A stretch of DNA of 43,172 nt, taken from contig NZ_JOEQ01000047.1 in the NCBI RefSeq assembly GCF_000721075.1, forward strand, positions 1 to 43,172. The letters run 5' to 3'. This document shows positions 32,762 to 41,518 of the stretch, in pieces (the first letter of the stretch is position 1; every line of letters begins with the position of its first letter). The position numbers and the translations under genes were made by a program. The notes beneath the pieces are model-generated. The model did not search any database, was not told where the DNA came from, and saw only the letters and a list, made by a program, of their open reading frames with translations. This DNA is from Streptosporangium amethystogenes. Its GTDB lineage: Bacteria; Actinomycetota; Actinomycetes; Streptosporangiales; Streptosporangiaceae.

Positions 32762-33925
32762 CTAGAAAGACTGCCGCCGCATGTGAATCGCCTGAAGTAT
32801 CCCAAAAGCAATCATGTTGGCGAAGGTGGCGGTACCGCCGTAGGAGACGAACGGCAGGGGAAGACCGGTGATCGGCATGATCCCGACCGTCATCCCGATG
32901 TTGACGAACGACTGGAAGGCCAGCCAGCACACGATCGACCCGGCCGCCAACGCGCCGAACCGGTCCTCGCACTCCCGCGCGATCCGCACCCCCCGCAGCA
33001 GGATCACCCCGAGCAGCGCCACCACGGTGACCGAACCGAGGAAACCGAACTCCTCCCCCGCCACCGTGAAGATGAAGTCGGTGTGCTGCTCGGGCACGAA
33101 GCGACCGGTGGTCTGGCCACCTCCGAACAGCCCCTTGCCGAACACCTCTCCGGACCCGATCGCGATCAACGACTGGGTGCTGTTGTAGCCGACCCCGCGC
33201 GGATCGCTGGCCGGGTTGAGAAACGCGGTGAACCGGGCGATCTGGTACGGCTCCAGGATGTCGAGGAACCACACGGCCGCCCCCGCGCCGAGCACACCGA
33301 GGGTGAGCCCGCCGATCCAGCGCTTGCGGGCGCCGGCCACGACGATCGCACCAGCCGTGATCACCCCGATGACCATCGTGGTTCCCAGGTCGGGCTGGAG
33401 CATCACCAACCCCATGGTGAAGGCGGCCACCACCAGCGCGATCACGACGTCGAAACTCCTCGGCCGGTCGGTGCCGCGGGCGGGCTGGGCCAGCAGCATG
33501 GCGAGCATCAGCACCAGGCCGAGCTTGGCGAACTCCGAGGGCTGGAACGCGAAACCACCGCCCAGCATGATCCACGAGTGTGCGCCGTTCACCGTGCTGC
33601 CGAGGGGTGTGATCACCAGAAGCAGCCCGATCAGCGTCACGCCGTACACCAGCGGCGCGAAGGTTCTCAGCGTCCGGTGGTCCAGCATCGCGGCCGTACC
33701 GGCCAGCACGGCCCCGATGACGAGGTTGAGGACGTGCTTCTTGACCAGTCCGGTGGAGCCGGCCGCCCATGTCCTGGTCGAAGACCAGACCAGCATCGTG
33801 CCGATCACCCCCAGGGCCGCCACGGCGACCAGCATCACCCCGTCCATCCGGCCCACCGCGGCGGCCGCCGCCACCGTCCTGCCGGCCAGGGACGTCCTCG
33901 GCGGCACGGCCGCCACCCGGTTCAC
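32762..33925 (-). CDS. rodA: Peptidoglycan glycosyltransferase RodA (SEDS family)
   Basis: 387 aa, ten predicted helices. SEDS polymerase that partners a class B PBP. Landmarks: HSWIMLGGGFAFQPSEFAKL, ARFTAFLNPASDP followed by GVGYNSTQSLIAIGSG, and the C-terminal GLPLPFVSYGGTA. GTG 33925 is preceded by AGGAGG with 5 nt spacing. Probably cotranscribed with PBP2 (79-nt gap). Confidence 0.96.
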   Translation of the reverse strand: MNRVAAVPPRTSLAGRTVAAAAAVGRMDGVMLVAVAALGVIGTMLVWSSTRTWAAGSTGLVKKHVLNLVIGAVLAGTAAMLDHRTLRTFAPLVYGVTLIGLLLVITPLGSTVNGAHSWIMLGGGFAFQPSEFAKLGLVLMLAMLLAQPARGTDRPRSFDVVIALVVAAFTMGLVMLQPDLGTTMVIGVITAGAIVVAGARKRWIGGLTLGVLGAGAAVWFLDILEPYQIARFTAFLNPASDPRGVGYNSTQSLIAIGSGEVFGKGLFGGGQTTGRFVPEQHTDFIFTVAGEEFGFLGSVTVVALLGVILLRGVRIARECEDRFGALAAGSIVCWLAFQSFVNIGMTVGIMPITGLPLPFVSYGGTATFANMIAFGILQAIHMRRQSF

Positions 33926-34004
33926 ACCGCCCTCCTGGCGGACGTCACCGCCGACGCCGTCACGGATCGCATCGCGGACGGGGTCACCGATGCCCCAACG
34001 GACC

Positions 34005-36068
34005 TCATCGCGCCACCGTCCCGTCTTTCGCGATCACCGGAAGCGCTCTCACCGGACGCCCGCCCGGCAGGATCGGGGAGGCCGGCTTTCCGTCGGGCTT
34101 GAACCCGAAGATGCCCTCGTAGATCTTCCGCACCGCCGGAGCCGCGGTCTGGGCGCCCATCCCGCCCTGGGACACCATGGCGACGATCACGAACTGCGGC
34201 TTGTCCGTCGGGGCGAACGAGGCGAACCACGACGTGTCGGCCTTGCCGTAAACCTCGGCGGTGCCGGTCTTTCCGCCGACCTTGACCTTGTTCATGGGAA
34301 ACCCGACAAAGGCCCCGGCCGCGGTGCCGTCGGAGGCGACCTCGCTCAACGCCCCCTTGATGTAGGCCCGCTCCCGCGGTGAGAGCGGCAGCCTGCCCAC
34401 CACAGGCACCTCGATCTCCTTGACCTTGGTGCCGTCGGGACGCACCAGCGCCCAGCCCAGCCGGGGGCTGCGCAGCCTGCCGTCCCCGACCAGCGCCGCG
34501 TAGGCCGCCGCCAGCTGCAGCGGCGTCACCAGCACGTCGCCCTGCCCGATGGAGAAGTTGGCGGCGTCACCGGGCCGCCACTGGTACCCCTCCAGGCAGT
34601 TCTCGTACGCCAGCCGCTTGAGGAAGGCGGCCCTGCTGGGGCTGCTTCTGGCCACCTCCGGGTAGCCGGTCCTGGCCCGCTTGCAGTTGGTGTCCTTGGT
34701 CGCCGACCAGAGCGTCTTCTTCCACGCCCGGTCAGGGATCCGTCCCGCCGACTCACCCGGCAGGTCGATGCCGGTGGGGCGGCCGAAACCGTAGGCGCGC
34801 GCCATGGCCGCCATCGGTTCCTTGGTCCTCCCCTTGGGATTGAGCCCGCCGTCGCGCAGCCACTGCTCGTAGGCCGCCCGGTAGAAGATCGTGTCGCAGG
34901 ATTTCACCAGCGCCATGTGCAGGGTGAGCGTTCCCAGCCCGATACCCCGGAAGTTGTTGAACGGCCGGTCGCCCACCATGAAGGAGCCCGGGCAGTCGTA
35001 CTGGCCGTGCAGCGGGTAGCCGTCCTTGAGCATCGCCGCCACCGACGACACCTTGAAGGTCGAGCCAGGCGCGAACTCGCCTTTGATCGCCCGGGAGACC
35101 AACGGCTTGCCCGCCTTGCCCGACAGCAGGCGCTGGTACTGCGCCTCGGAGATTCCCCCGGTCCAGATCGCCGGATCGTACGTCGGCGCGCTGGCCAGAG
35201 CGATGACCCTGCTCGTCTTCACATCCAGCACCACCGCCGCCGCGCCGTCGGCCGTGGGCGCGCCCTTCATCGCCTCGGCCAACGCCTTCTCCGCCGTGGC
35301 CTGCACCCTGGAGTCGATGCTGGTGATGAGCGTGTCGCCCGGCACCGGAGACACGTGCTGCTCCACCCCGATGACCTTGCCAAGCCGGTCGACCTGCACC
35401 CGCCGCATCCCCGGCGTCCCCCGCAGCGACACGTCGTAGACCGACTCCAGGCCGTCCCTTCCCACCAGGTCGACCCCGGAGAACGCCGCCCTGAGCCCGT
35501 CGCGCCTGTTCAGCTCCTCCTGCGTGATCGGCTGCAGGTAGCCGAGCGCCTGCGCTCCCGCGCTCCGGCTCGGATACTCCCGTACCGCCTGCACCTCGGC
35601 CGTGACCCCGGGGAACTCCTCCTGCCGTTCCAGGATCTGCAGGGCCTCGCGCGTGGTGACATCCGCGTCGATGGGGATCGGCTGGTACGGGGAGCCCGGC
35701 CAGCAGGGACGGGTGACCCCTGGCCCGCATGCCCTGATGCGCTCCCGTAGCTCGGCGGGGCGACGGCCGAGCACGGCGGCCAGCTTTTCGAGCACCTCCT
35801 TGCCGTTGCCCTCCATCCGGTTCAAGCGGGTGCGGTCGACCGAGACCACCAGCGTGGTCCGGTTTCGGACCAGCGGACGTCCCGTCGAGTCAAGGATCTG
35901 CCCGCGTACCGCGGGAACGACGACATCGCGTGTGCGCGTCTCGGTGGCGGCCACCACGTACTCCGGGCCACGCACCACCTGTACCTGCCAGAGCCGGACG
36001 GTGAGCAACGCCAGCATCGACACCACCAGCAACTGCACCACGACCAGCCGCCCCCGCATCAGGCCCAT
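34005..36068 (-). CDS. mrdA: Penicillin-binding protein 2 (class B transpeptidase)
   Basis: 687 aa. One N-terminal anchor helix, the PBP dimerisation domain (VRGQILDSTGRPLV), and the transpeptidase domain with SxxK in GSTFK (about residue 336), SCD (about 391; class B PBP2 often have SxD here) and KTGTAE (about 603). ATG 36068 has GGGAGGA 6-7 nt upstream; an ATG at 36086 lies before that site. Cross-links peptidoglycan made by RodA; in actinomycetes this cluster acts largely in the spore wall. Part of mreBCD-mrdA-rodA. Confidence 0.96.
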   Translation of the reverse strand: MGLMRGRLVVVQLLVVSMLALLTVRLWQVQVVRGPEYVVAATETRTRDVVVPAVRGQILDSTGRPLVRNRTTLVVSVDRTRLNRMEGNGKEVLEKLAAVLGRRPAELRERIRACGPGVTRPCWPGSPYQPIPIDADVTTREALQILERQEEFPGVTAEVQAVREYPSRSAGAQALGYLQPITQEELNRRDGLRAAFSGVDLVGRDGLESVYDVSLRGTPGMRRVQVDRLGKVIGVEQHVSPVPGDTLITSIDSRVQATAEKALAEAMKGAPTADGAAAVVLDVKTSRVIALASAPTYDPAIWTGGISEAQYQRLLSGKAGKPLVSRAIKGEFAPGSTFKVSSVAAMLKDGYPLHGQYDCPGSFMVGDRPFNNFRGIGLGTLTLHMALVKSCDTIFYRAAYEQWLRDGGLNPKGRTKEPMAAMARAYGFGRPTGIDLPGESAGRIPDRAWKKTLWSATKDTNCKRARTGYPEVARSSPSRAAFLKRLAYENCLEGYQWRPGDAANFSIGQGDVLVTPLQLAAAYAALVGDGRLRSPRLGWALVRPDGTKVKEIEVPVVGRLPLSPRERAYIKGALSEVASDGTAAGAFVGFPMNKVKVGGKTGTAEVYGKADTSWFASFAPTDKPQFVIVAMVSQGGMGAQTAAPAVRKIYEGIFGFKPDGKPASPILPGGRPVRALPVIAKDGTVAR

Positions 36069-36115
36069 GCTCGCTCCTCCCACCACCGCTCACGTGTTCC
36101 CCAGCACGAGATGCC

Positions 36116-36643
36116 TCACAGGCGGCTCCGCATGACGTATCCGAGCACCTGGACGGGGCGCGGCTCCGGCCCGCAGACGAGCCTTCGCACCACCCACACC
36201 ACCGGCGACGCGGCAAGCAGGTTGTAGAGCACCGCCTGCGGCAGCGCGGTCGTGAGCATGGACACGCCGGTCCGCGGGTCTCCCAGCAGGGCGCCGGTCG
36301 CCACCGCGATCACCGGACCGGCGACCGCGCAGGCCAGCGCCGCGAGCGGCCCCGCCCCCGGGTGGCTCTCCACCGCGCGTCCCGCGATGAAACCGACGAG
36401 GCAGAGCACCAGCGCGTGGTGCCCGAACAGGTGCGCGGCCGGTGGCAGCACATCGCTCAGAAGCCCGGCGGCGAAACCCATGACCGCCCCCGCCGCTGCC
36501 CCACGGGCCAGCGCGTACCCCACCACGGCGAGCAGCACCAGATCCGGCGCGGCCTGCCCCGGCAGCGGCAGCCTGTTGACGATGGTCACCTGGAAAATCA
36601 TGATTCCCAGGAGCAGCGCCACGAAGATCGCGTTACGCCCCAT
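36116..36643 (-). CDS. mreD: Rod shape-determining protein MreD
   Basis: 175 aa, about five helices, as typical for MreD. GFAAGLLSDVLPPAAHLFGHHAL is the family region. ATG 36643 follows the mreC stop by 4 nt. MreD links MreC and the cytoskeleton to the wall enzymes. Confidence 0.9.
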   Translation of the reverse strand: MGRNAIFVALLLGIMIFQVTIVNRLPLPGQAAPDLVLLAVVGYALARGAAAGAVMGFAAGLLSDVLPPAAHLFGHHALVLCLVGFIAGRAVESHPGAGPLAALACAVAGPVIAVATGALLGDPRTGVSMLTTALPQAVLYNLLAASPVVWVVRRLVCGPEPRPVQVLGYVMRSRL

Positions 36644-36647
36644 CCCG

Positions 36648-37556
36648 TCAGACCCCCTCTCGCTGGAAGCGCGGAGGGGCCGCCTTTCGCGGGCCGGAGG
36701 GGAGCACCGCGTCACGCGGGTCGCGGCGCGGCGCCTGCACCACCACGCCGACCACGTCCAGCGCGGTGAGGTCGGCGTACGGCCGCGCGTACGCGATGCG
36801 GGTCAGCTCACCCGGCGTGGCCTCCACCCGCTCCACCACTCCGATCGGCACCCCCGCCACGTACGGTGCACCGCGCTGGGAACCGAAACTCACGATGCGG
36901 TGGCCGGGGATGATGGGCGCGGTCGAGTCGAGCAACCGGAAGCGGACCAGGCGGCCGTTCTCCCCCACCCCGTGCACCACTCCGATCTCGTTGCTTCCCT
37001 CCAGCCGGGCTCCGGCCGCTGAGGCGGGGTCGCTGAGCAGGACCACGGTCGAGGTGGACGCGCCCACGTGGATCACCCTGCCGACCAGGCCGTCGGCGTT
37101 CAGCACCGTCATCTCGGTGCGCACCCCGTCGGCGCGCCCCACGTCAAGCTCGACGGCCTCCTCGAACCCGGGGGCCCCGCGCCGAGCGATCACCTGGGTG
37201 GGCAGGATCTTGTATCCGCCGGCGCCCGAGACTCCGAGCAGTTTGCGCAGCTCCTCCGAACGCCCCCGGTCGAGGCTCTGCGCCACCAGGTCCCTCTTGA
37301 GCCGCTGGTTCTCCGCGAGCAACTCCTCGATGCGTCCACGCGCGGAAGGAGCCTCGGTCATCGTCTCGAAGAACTCGCCGACCGGCCGCACGATCCCCGA
37401 CCCCACACTCTCCGCGGTGCCGAACAGCGTCGTGCCGACCATGCGGAGCGGCCCGAACGGGGACTGCGCGGCCGAACGGTGGTCGATGGTCACGAGCACG
37501 AGCGCGGCGGCCAACAGCAGCCCCAGGTTGACCCGTGCCCGGCGGGTGTCCTTCAT
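36648..37556 (-). CDS. mreC: Rod shape-determining protein MreC
   Basis: 302 aa. One N-terminal helix, a coiled-coil (about 65-100: RIEELLAENQRLKRDLVAQ), then the two beta domains of MreC. It bridges cytoskeleton and PBP2. ATG 37556 shares one base with the mreB stop (TGATG). The C-terminal 35 residues are Pro/Arg rich and likely disordered. Confidence 0.95.
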   Translation of the reverse strand: MKDTRRARVNLGLLLAAALVLVTIDHRSAAQSPFGPLRMVGTTLFGTAESVGSGIVRPVGEFFETMTEAPSARGRIEELLAENQRLKRDLVAQSLDRGRSEELRKLLGVSGAGGYKILPTQVIARRGAPGFEEAVELDVGRADGVRTEMTVLNADGLVGRVIHVGASTSTVVLLSDPASAAGARLEGSNEIGVVHGVGENGRLVRFRLLDSTAPIIPGHRIVSFGSQRGAPYVAGVPIGVVERVEATPGELTRIAYARPYADLTALDVVGVVVQAPRRDPRDAVLPSGPRKAAPPRFQREGV

Positions 37557-38587
37557 CAGTGCCGCGGCTCGGGAACCAGGACCTGCTGCAGGGCGTCGAA
37601 GTCCTCGACGCACTTGCCCGTGCCCAGCGCCACGGAGTCGAGGGCGTTGTCGACGAGGTGGATCGGCATGCCGGTCTCGGCCTTCAACCGCTCGTCCATG
37701 CCCTTGAGGAGCGCCCCGCCTCCGGTGAGGGCGATCCCCCGGTCCATGAGGTCTCCGGAGAGCTCCGGCGGGCACTTGTCAAGTGTGGTCTTGACCGCGT
37801 CGACGATCACGTTGAGCGGTTCCTCGATGGCCTTGCGGATCTCGGCCGCCGACACCACGATCGTCTTCGGCAGACCGCTGACCAGGTCACGTCCCCTGAT
37901 CTCGGCATGGCTCTCCTCCGGGAGCATGCAGGCGGAGCCGATGGCCATCTTGATCTCCTCGGAGGTACGCTCGCCGAGCATCAGCGAGTACTCCTTCTTC
38001 GCGAAGGCGATGATCGCCTGATCGAGCTCGTCACCGCCCACCCTGATCGACTGGCTGGTGACCACGCCGCCCATCGAGATGATCGCCACTTCGGTGGTGC
38101 CACCGCCTATGTCGACCACCATGTTGCCGGTGGGCTCGTGCACGGGGAGCCCAGCGCCGATCGCGGCGGCCATCGGCTCCTCAACGATGTAGACCCTGCG
38201 GGCACCCGCCTGGTATCCGGCCTCCTTGACCGCCCGCTGCTCGACGCCGGTGATCCCACTCGGCACGGCGATGATGATGCGCGGCTTGGCGAAATGGCGG
38301 CGCTTGTGCACCCGCTGAATGAAGTAGCGCAGCATGCGCTCGGTGACGTCGAAGTCGGCGATGACGCCGTCCTTAAGCGGACGGATGGCGATGATATTGC
38401 TTGGAGTGCGGCCTATCATCCGCTTGGCCTCGATGCCAACGGCCACGATCTTCCCAGTGATGCTGTTGATCGCTACGACGGACGGCTCGTTGAGCACGAT
38501 TCCGCGCCCTCTGACGTACACGAGGGTGTTCGCGGTGCCGAGGTCGACTGCCATGTCACGGCCCAAAAAAGCAAGATTGCTGCCCAT
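37556..38587 (-). CDS. mreB: Rod shape-determining protein MreB (actin-like)
   Basis: 343 aa. [18 protein letters not shown] (phosphate 1), [15 protein letters not shown] (phosphate 2), [16 protein letters not shown] and [13 protein letters not shown] (adenosine) define the actin-like fold. In mycelial actinomycetes MreB works mainly at sporulation septa and spore walls. ATG 38587 ([11 protein letters not shown]) matches the family start. Its Shine-Dalgarno AAGGAGG (38600-38606) is 12 nt away and lies inside a small hairpin. It is the first gene of the cluster; the long run to rodA is likely one transcript. Confidence 0.97.
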   Translation of the reverse strand: MGSNLAFLGRDMAVDLGTANTLVYVRGRGIVLNEPSVVAINSITGKIVAVGIEAKRMIGRTPSNIIAIRPLKDGVIADFDVTERMLRYFIQRVHKRRHFAKPRIIIAVPSGITGVEQRAVKEAGYQAGARRVYIVEEPMAAAIGAGLPVHEPTGNMVVDIGGGTTEVAIISMGGVVTSQSIRVGGDELDQAIIAFAKKEYSLMLGERTSEEIKMAIGSACMLPEESHAEIRGRDLVSGLPKTIVVSAAEIRKAIEEPLNVIVDAVKTTLDKCPPELSGDLMDRGIALTGGGALLKGMDERLKAETGMPIHLVDNALDSVALGTGKCVEDFDALQQVLVPEPRH

Positions 38588-38589
38588 GA

Positions 38590-38608
38590 GGAAGGCTGGC
38601 CTCCTTCC
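38590..38608 (-). promoter_or_regulatory. Hairpin that may hide the mreB ribosome site
   Basis: On the minus strand GGAAGG-AGGCCAG-CCTTCC folds into a 6-bp stem ending 2 nt before the mreB ATG. The Shine-Dalgarno AAGGAGG is split between the 5' arm and the loop. Confidence 0.45.
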
Positions 38609-38719
38609 GTCAGGTCGTCGGCGAAAACTACGGAACGCACTCGAATCGTAACGTGACGCACCCACCCTTGAGCGCAATGAGCCGGCCTACCGCAGCAAAA
38701 TCTTGGGTTAGCCAAACAG

Positions 38720-38757
38720 GTCGGGCCCCGCCGTCCAGAAGGACGGCGGGGCCCGAC
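38720..38757 (-). terminator. Strong terminator of ndk
   Basis: Perfect 17-bp GC-rich stem (38720-38736 with 38741-38757) and a 4-nt loop AGAA, 22 nt past the ndk stop. It separates ndk from the mreB cluster on the same strand. Confidence 0.93.
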
Positions 38758-38778
38758 AAACACGATAAAAGCGGGCGT

Positions 38779-39189
38779 CTAGAAGCGATCCGGGAAGAAG
38801 ATCTTGATCTCCCTTGCGGCGGACTCGGGGGAGTCCGAGCCGTGGACGACGTTCTCGCCGATCTCCAGAGCGTGGTCACCGCGGATGGTGCCGGGAGCGG
38901 ACTTGACCGGGTCGGTCAGGCCGGCGAGGGAGCGGAAGGCCTCGATGGCGCGCGGCCCCTCCAGCACCAGCGCGACCAGCGGACCGGAGGTGATGAACTC
39001 CACCAGCTCACCGAAGAACGGCCGCTCGGAGTGCTCGGCGTAGTGCGTCTTGGCGGTGTCGACGTCCAGGGTGCGCAGCTCCAGCGCCACGACCTTCAGA
39101 CCCTTGCGCTCGACACGGGCGATCACGTCGCCGATGAGACCACGCGCCACACCGTCGGGCTTGATCAGGACAAGGGTGCGCTCGGACAC
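38779..39189 (-). CDS. ndk: Nucleoside diphosphate kinase
   Basis: 136 aa. Balances NTP pools by phosphoryl transfer through His116 in [23 protein letters not shown] at the N terminus is typical. GTG 39189 has AAGGAG 8 nt upstream. Followed by a strong terminator. Confidence 0.98.
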   Translation of the reverse strand: MSERTLVLIKPDGVARGLIGDVIARVERKGLKVVALELRTLDVDTAKTHYAEHSERPFFGELVEFITSGPLVALVLEGPRAIEAFRSLAGLTDPVKSAPGTIRGDHALEIGENVVHGSDSPESAAREIKIFFPDRF

Positions 39190-39280
39190 TGAGGTTCTCC
39201 TTCGAACACGTATGGGTCGCTGACTGCGGTAATCGCGCGAAGTTTACCGCCCTTCACGCGCTTTCCCGTGGTCGGCGAAG

Positions 39281-41119
39281 TCACCGCAGGGCCGGACCGC
39301 TCCCCGGGCCGTCCTCCGGGGAGGGCGCGGGCGGCGGCACCACCACCGGCGGCGCGACCACCTTCTCCGGCTCCGGCTCCGTGTCGGGGTCCCGCTCGGG
39401 AACACGGTCCGGCTCGTGACGAGGCCTGGACCTGTTGCCCTTGCCGGCTCCGGTACCTCCTCCGGCCGCGGCGACAGACCCGCGCTCGGGCCCGCGCTCG
39501 GGCCCGGTCTCCGGCTTCGAGCGGGCCGGCGTGTGGGAACCGGTCACCGCCTCGGAGCGTGGCCGCACCACCGTGGGCCCCGGCTGCCCTCGCGTGACGG
39601 CCTCCTGCCACGCACCGCCGGCGGGATCGATCTCCCCCGCGGGAGAGGGCACCAGCCCGGAGGCGGTGCCCGCCGCCGGCGAGGTGCCCGCCGTACCGGC
39701 ATCCGGCGGGCTATCCGGACTCCCCGGTAGGAGACGGGCCAGCACGGCAGCGAGCACGATCACCACGAGCACCAGGCCGCCCCCGATCAGTGCCCACAGG
39801 TGCAGAGCGTCCACGAACCCGTCGACCAGCGCCTGCGGGGTCTTGGCCTCCCGCAGTTGGGCGACCTGGACACCGCTGCCCAGCAGGAATCCGGCCAGCA
39901 CCGCGGGGAAGAACAGCGACAGCGCCAGGAGCGCGGCCTCCTCGGCACAGGAACGCAACGCGCCGGTGAGGGCCACCGAGGCGCCGCCCGCGAGCAGCGT
40001 GAACGGGAGGATCAGCGCGAGCCCGCCCGGAGCGGGCAGGAACAGCCGTACCGCACACAGGCCCGCGACCACCACCACCAGTCCACCGGCGGTGACCATG
40101 GGCATGGCCGTGGCGCCCAGCCGGTTCGTCAGCGCGGCGGCCAGGAGGGCCACCACGGTGGCGATCGCGAAAGCCGACCAGAGGCCGGACAGGCCCGGAC
40201 CTCCCAGCCCGCCGAGTTCGACGTAGGTGACCTGGGCCGCGGTGGGCAGGACAACGACGCCGACCGCGACCATCGCGTAGGCCGGCGCGCGGCCGGCGGC
40301 CCCCAGTGAGGCTCCCGAGGAGGCCAGGGCGAGCAGCACGACGACGGACACCAGGGCCGCGCGGATCACGAGACTCGCCGACCAGTTGAACGTGCTGCCC
40401 AGGGCGAGGGCCGCGACGCCCGCGGCGGGCACGACCGCCCACAGTGTGCGCCCGCGTGCCGTGACGACCGCGCCCGGACCGGCAGTGCTCTCACCGTCCT
40501 TCAGCCACAGCACGAGGTAGAGCGCGGCCAGCACGAGCGCCACCCCGGTGAGCATCGGGTACGGCTGCAGGGTGACGCGCCAGGAGTCGACCTGGTCGAG
40601 GGGCCAGAGCGCGAGCGCCTGTGCGGCCAGGAGACTCGCCGCCAGCGTGGCCGCCCACAGCGCCCGCAGGAACGATGAGCGCCCCCAGACGGCCATCAGG
40701 GTGGCGGGGACCAGCAAGCCCGCGCCGACACCGTGCAGGACCCGCAGGACCCCTACCAGCATCGTGGACCCCGCATAGCCGCCGGCGGCGTCCGCGAAGG
40801 CGAGCAGGGCCAGCCCCGCGACCATCATCGGGGCCGCCCGCACCCGGCGTACGAGCACCGCGGCCACCGGCATGGTCAGGACCATCGCGGGGAGCGCCAG
40901 CCCATGCGCCCTGATCATCGCTATCTGCGAGACTTCCGGCGGCAGGAGGGCGGCGACCACCGAGATGGTGTTGGGGATCGCGACGATCGCCAACGGCAGC
41001 ACTACCGCGACGAGCAGTCCGAGGACGACGTCGAGCATCAACGAGACACGGAGTGCGCGCACCAGGCCCGTGGGCCCGGCGCCCACTGCCCGGGTCGGCT
41101 GGATGGGAGGGACGGCCAT
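39281..41119 (-). CDS. MFS-like membrane protein with degenerate motifs and long disordered tail
   Basis: 612 aa. About 13-14 hydrophobic helices occupy residues 15-480, in MFS DHA2-like arrangement (LRVLHGVGAGLLVPATLMAVW is the clearest MFS region). Motif A is replaced by VRRVRAAPMM and motif C by an Ala/Leu-rich segment without GP-GG, so ordinary antiport may be lost. Residues 485-612 are disordered, Pro/Gly/Glu/Arg rich (PERGPERG, DPDTEPEPE, VVPPPAPSPEDG). ATG 41119 is the first clear start (MAVPPIQP); ribosome site is weak. It sits between the DUF4233 gene (11 nt upstream) and ndk, which adjoin each other in Streptomyces as I recall. Confidence 0.82.
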   Translation of the reverse strand: MAVPPIQPTRAVGAGPTGLVRALRVSLMLDVVLGLLVAVVLPLAIVAIPNTISVVAALLPPEVSQIAMIRAHGLALPAMVLTMPVAAVLVRRVRAAPMMVAGLALLAFADAAGGYAGSTMLVGVLRVLHGVGAGLLVPATLMAVWGRSSFLRALWAATLAASLLAAQALALWPLDQVDSWRVTLQPYPMLTGVALVLAALYLVLWLKDGESTAGPGAVVTARGRTLWAVVPAAGVAALALGSTFNWSASLVIRAALVSVVVLLALASSGASLGAAGRAPAYAMVAVGVVVLPTAAQVTYVELGGLGGPGLSGLWSAFAIATVVALLAAALTNRLGATAMPMVTAGGLVVVVAGLCAVRLFLPAPGGLALILPFTLLAGGASVALTGALRSCAEEAALLALSLFFPAVLAGFLLGSGVQVAQLREAKTPQALVDGFVDALHLWALIGGGLVLVVIVLAAVLARLLPGSPDSPPDAGTAGTSPAAGTASGLVPSPAGEIDPAGGAWQEAVTRGQPGPTVVRPRSEAVTGSHTPARSKPETGPERGPERGSVAAAGGGTGAGKGNRSRPRHEPDRVPERDPDTEPEPEKVVAPPVVVPPPAPSPEDGPGSGPALR

Positions 41120-41130
41120 GTTGGCCGACT

Positions 41131-41469
41131 TTAGCGAGAAGTCACGCCCTCGACACGGCGAGCGACGAATATCGCTGTGATCCACAGCGCGGCGAAGATC
41201 ACTCCGAGGAGGAACATGGTCGGGACCATGAAGCCGGAGGCGATGGCGAGCACCTGGATCAGGCTTCCCGCGACGTAGGCGAAAGGCCGCTTGAGCAGGC
41301 CGATGACCAACACGCAGAGGAGCGCCAGACCCAGCCCGACGGTGGCCGCGACGGCCGGTTCGACGCCCTGGACGTTGATGGCCACCGGAGTGAACAGCCC
41401 GACGACTATGGCCTCCATGCCGAGCACGCTGGCACAGAGGCGCCTCATGCCCGGAGTGACCGTGATCAT
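41131..41469 (-). CDS. DUF4233 membrane protein
   Basis: 112 aa, four helices. RRLCASVLGMEAIVVGLFTPVA is the family start. Members almost always follow folC in actinobacteria; role unknown. ATG 41469 has GGAGGA 7-8 nt upstream; GTG 41511 is less likely. Confidence 0.9.
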   Translation of the reverse strand: MITVTPGMRRLCASVLGMEAIVVGLFTPVAINVQGVEPAVAATVGLGLALLCVLVIGLLKRPFAYVAGSLIQVLAIASGFMVPTMFLLGVIFAALWITAIFVARRVEGVTSR

Positions 41470-41518
41470 TTCTCGCTCCTCCTCAGTCGCCCGGCCGGCG
41501 GCCGCCGACACTCACCGC

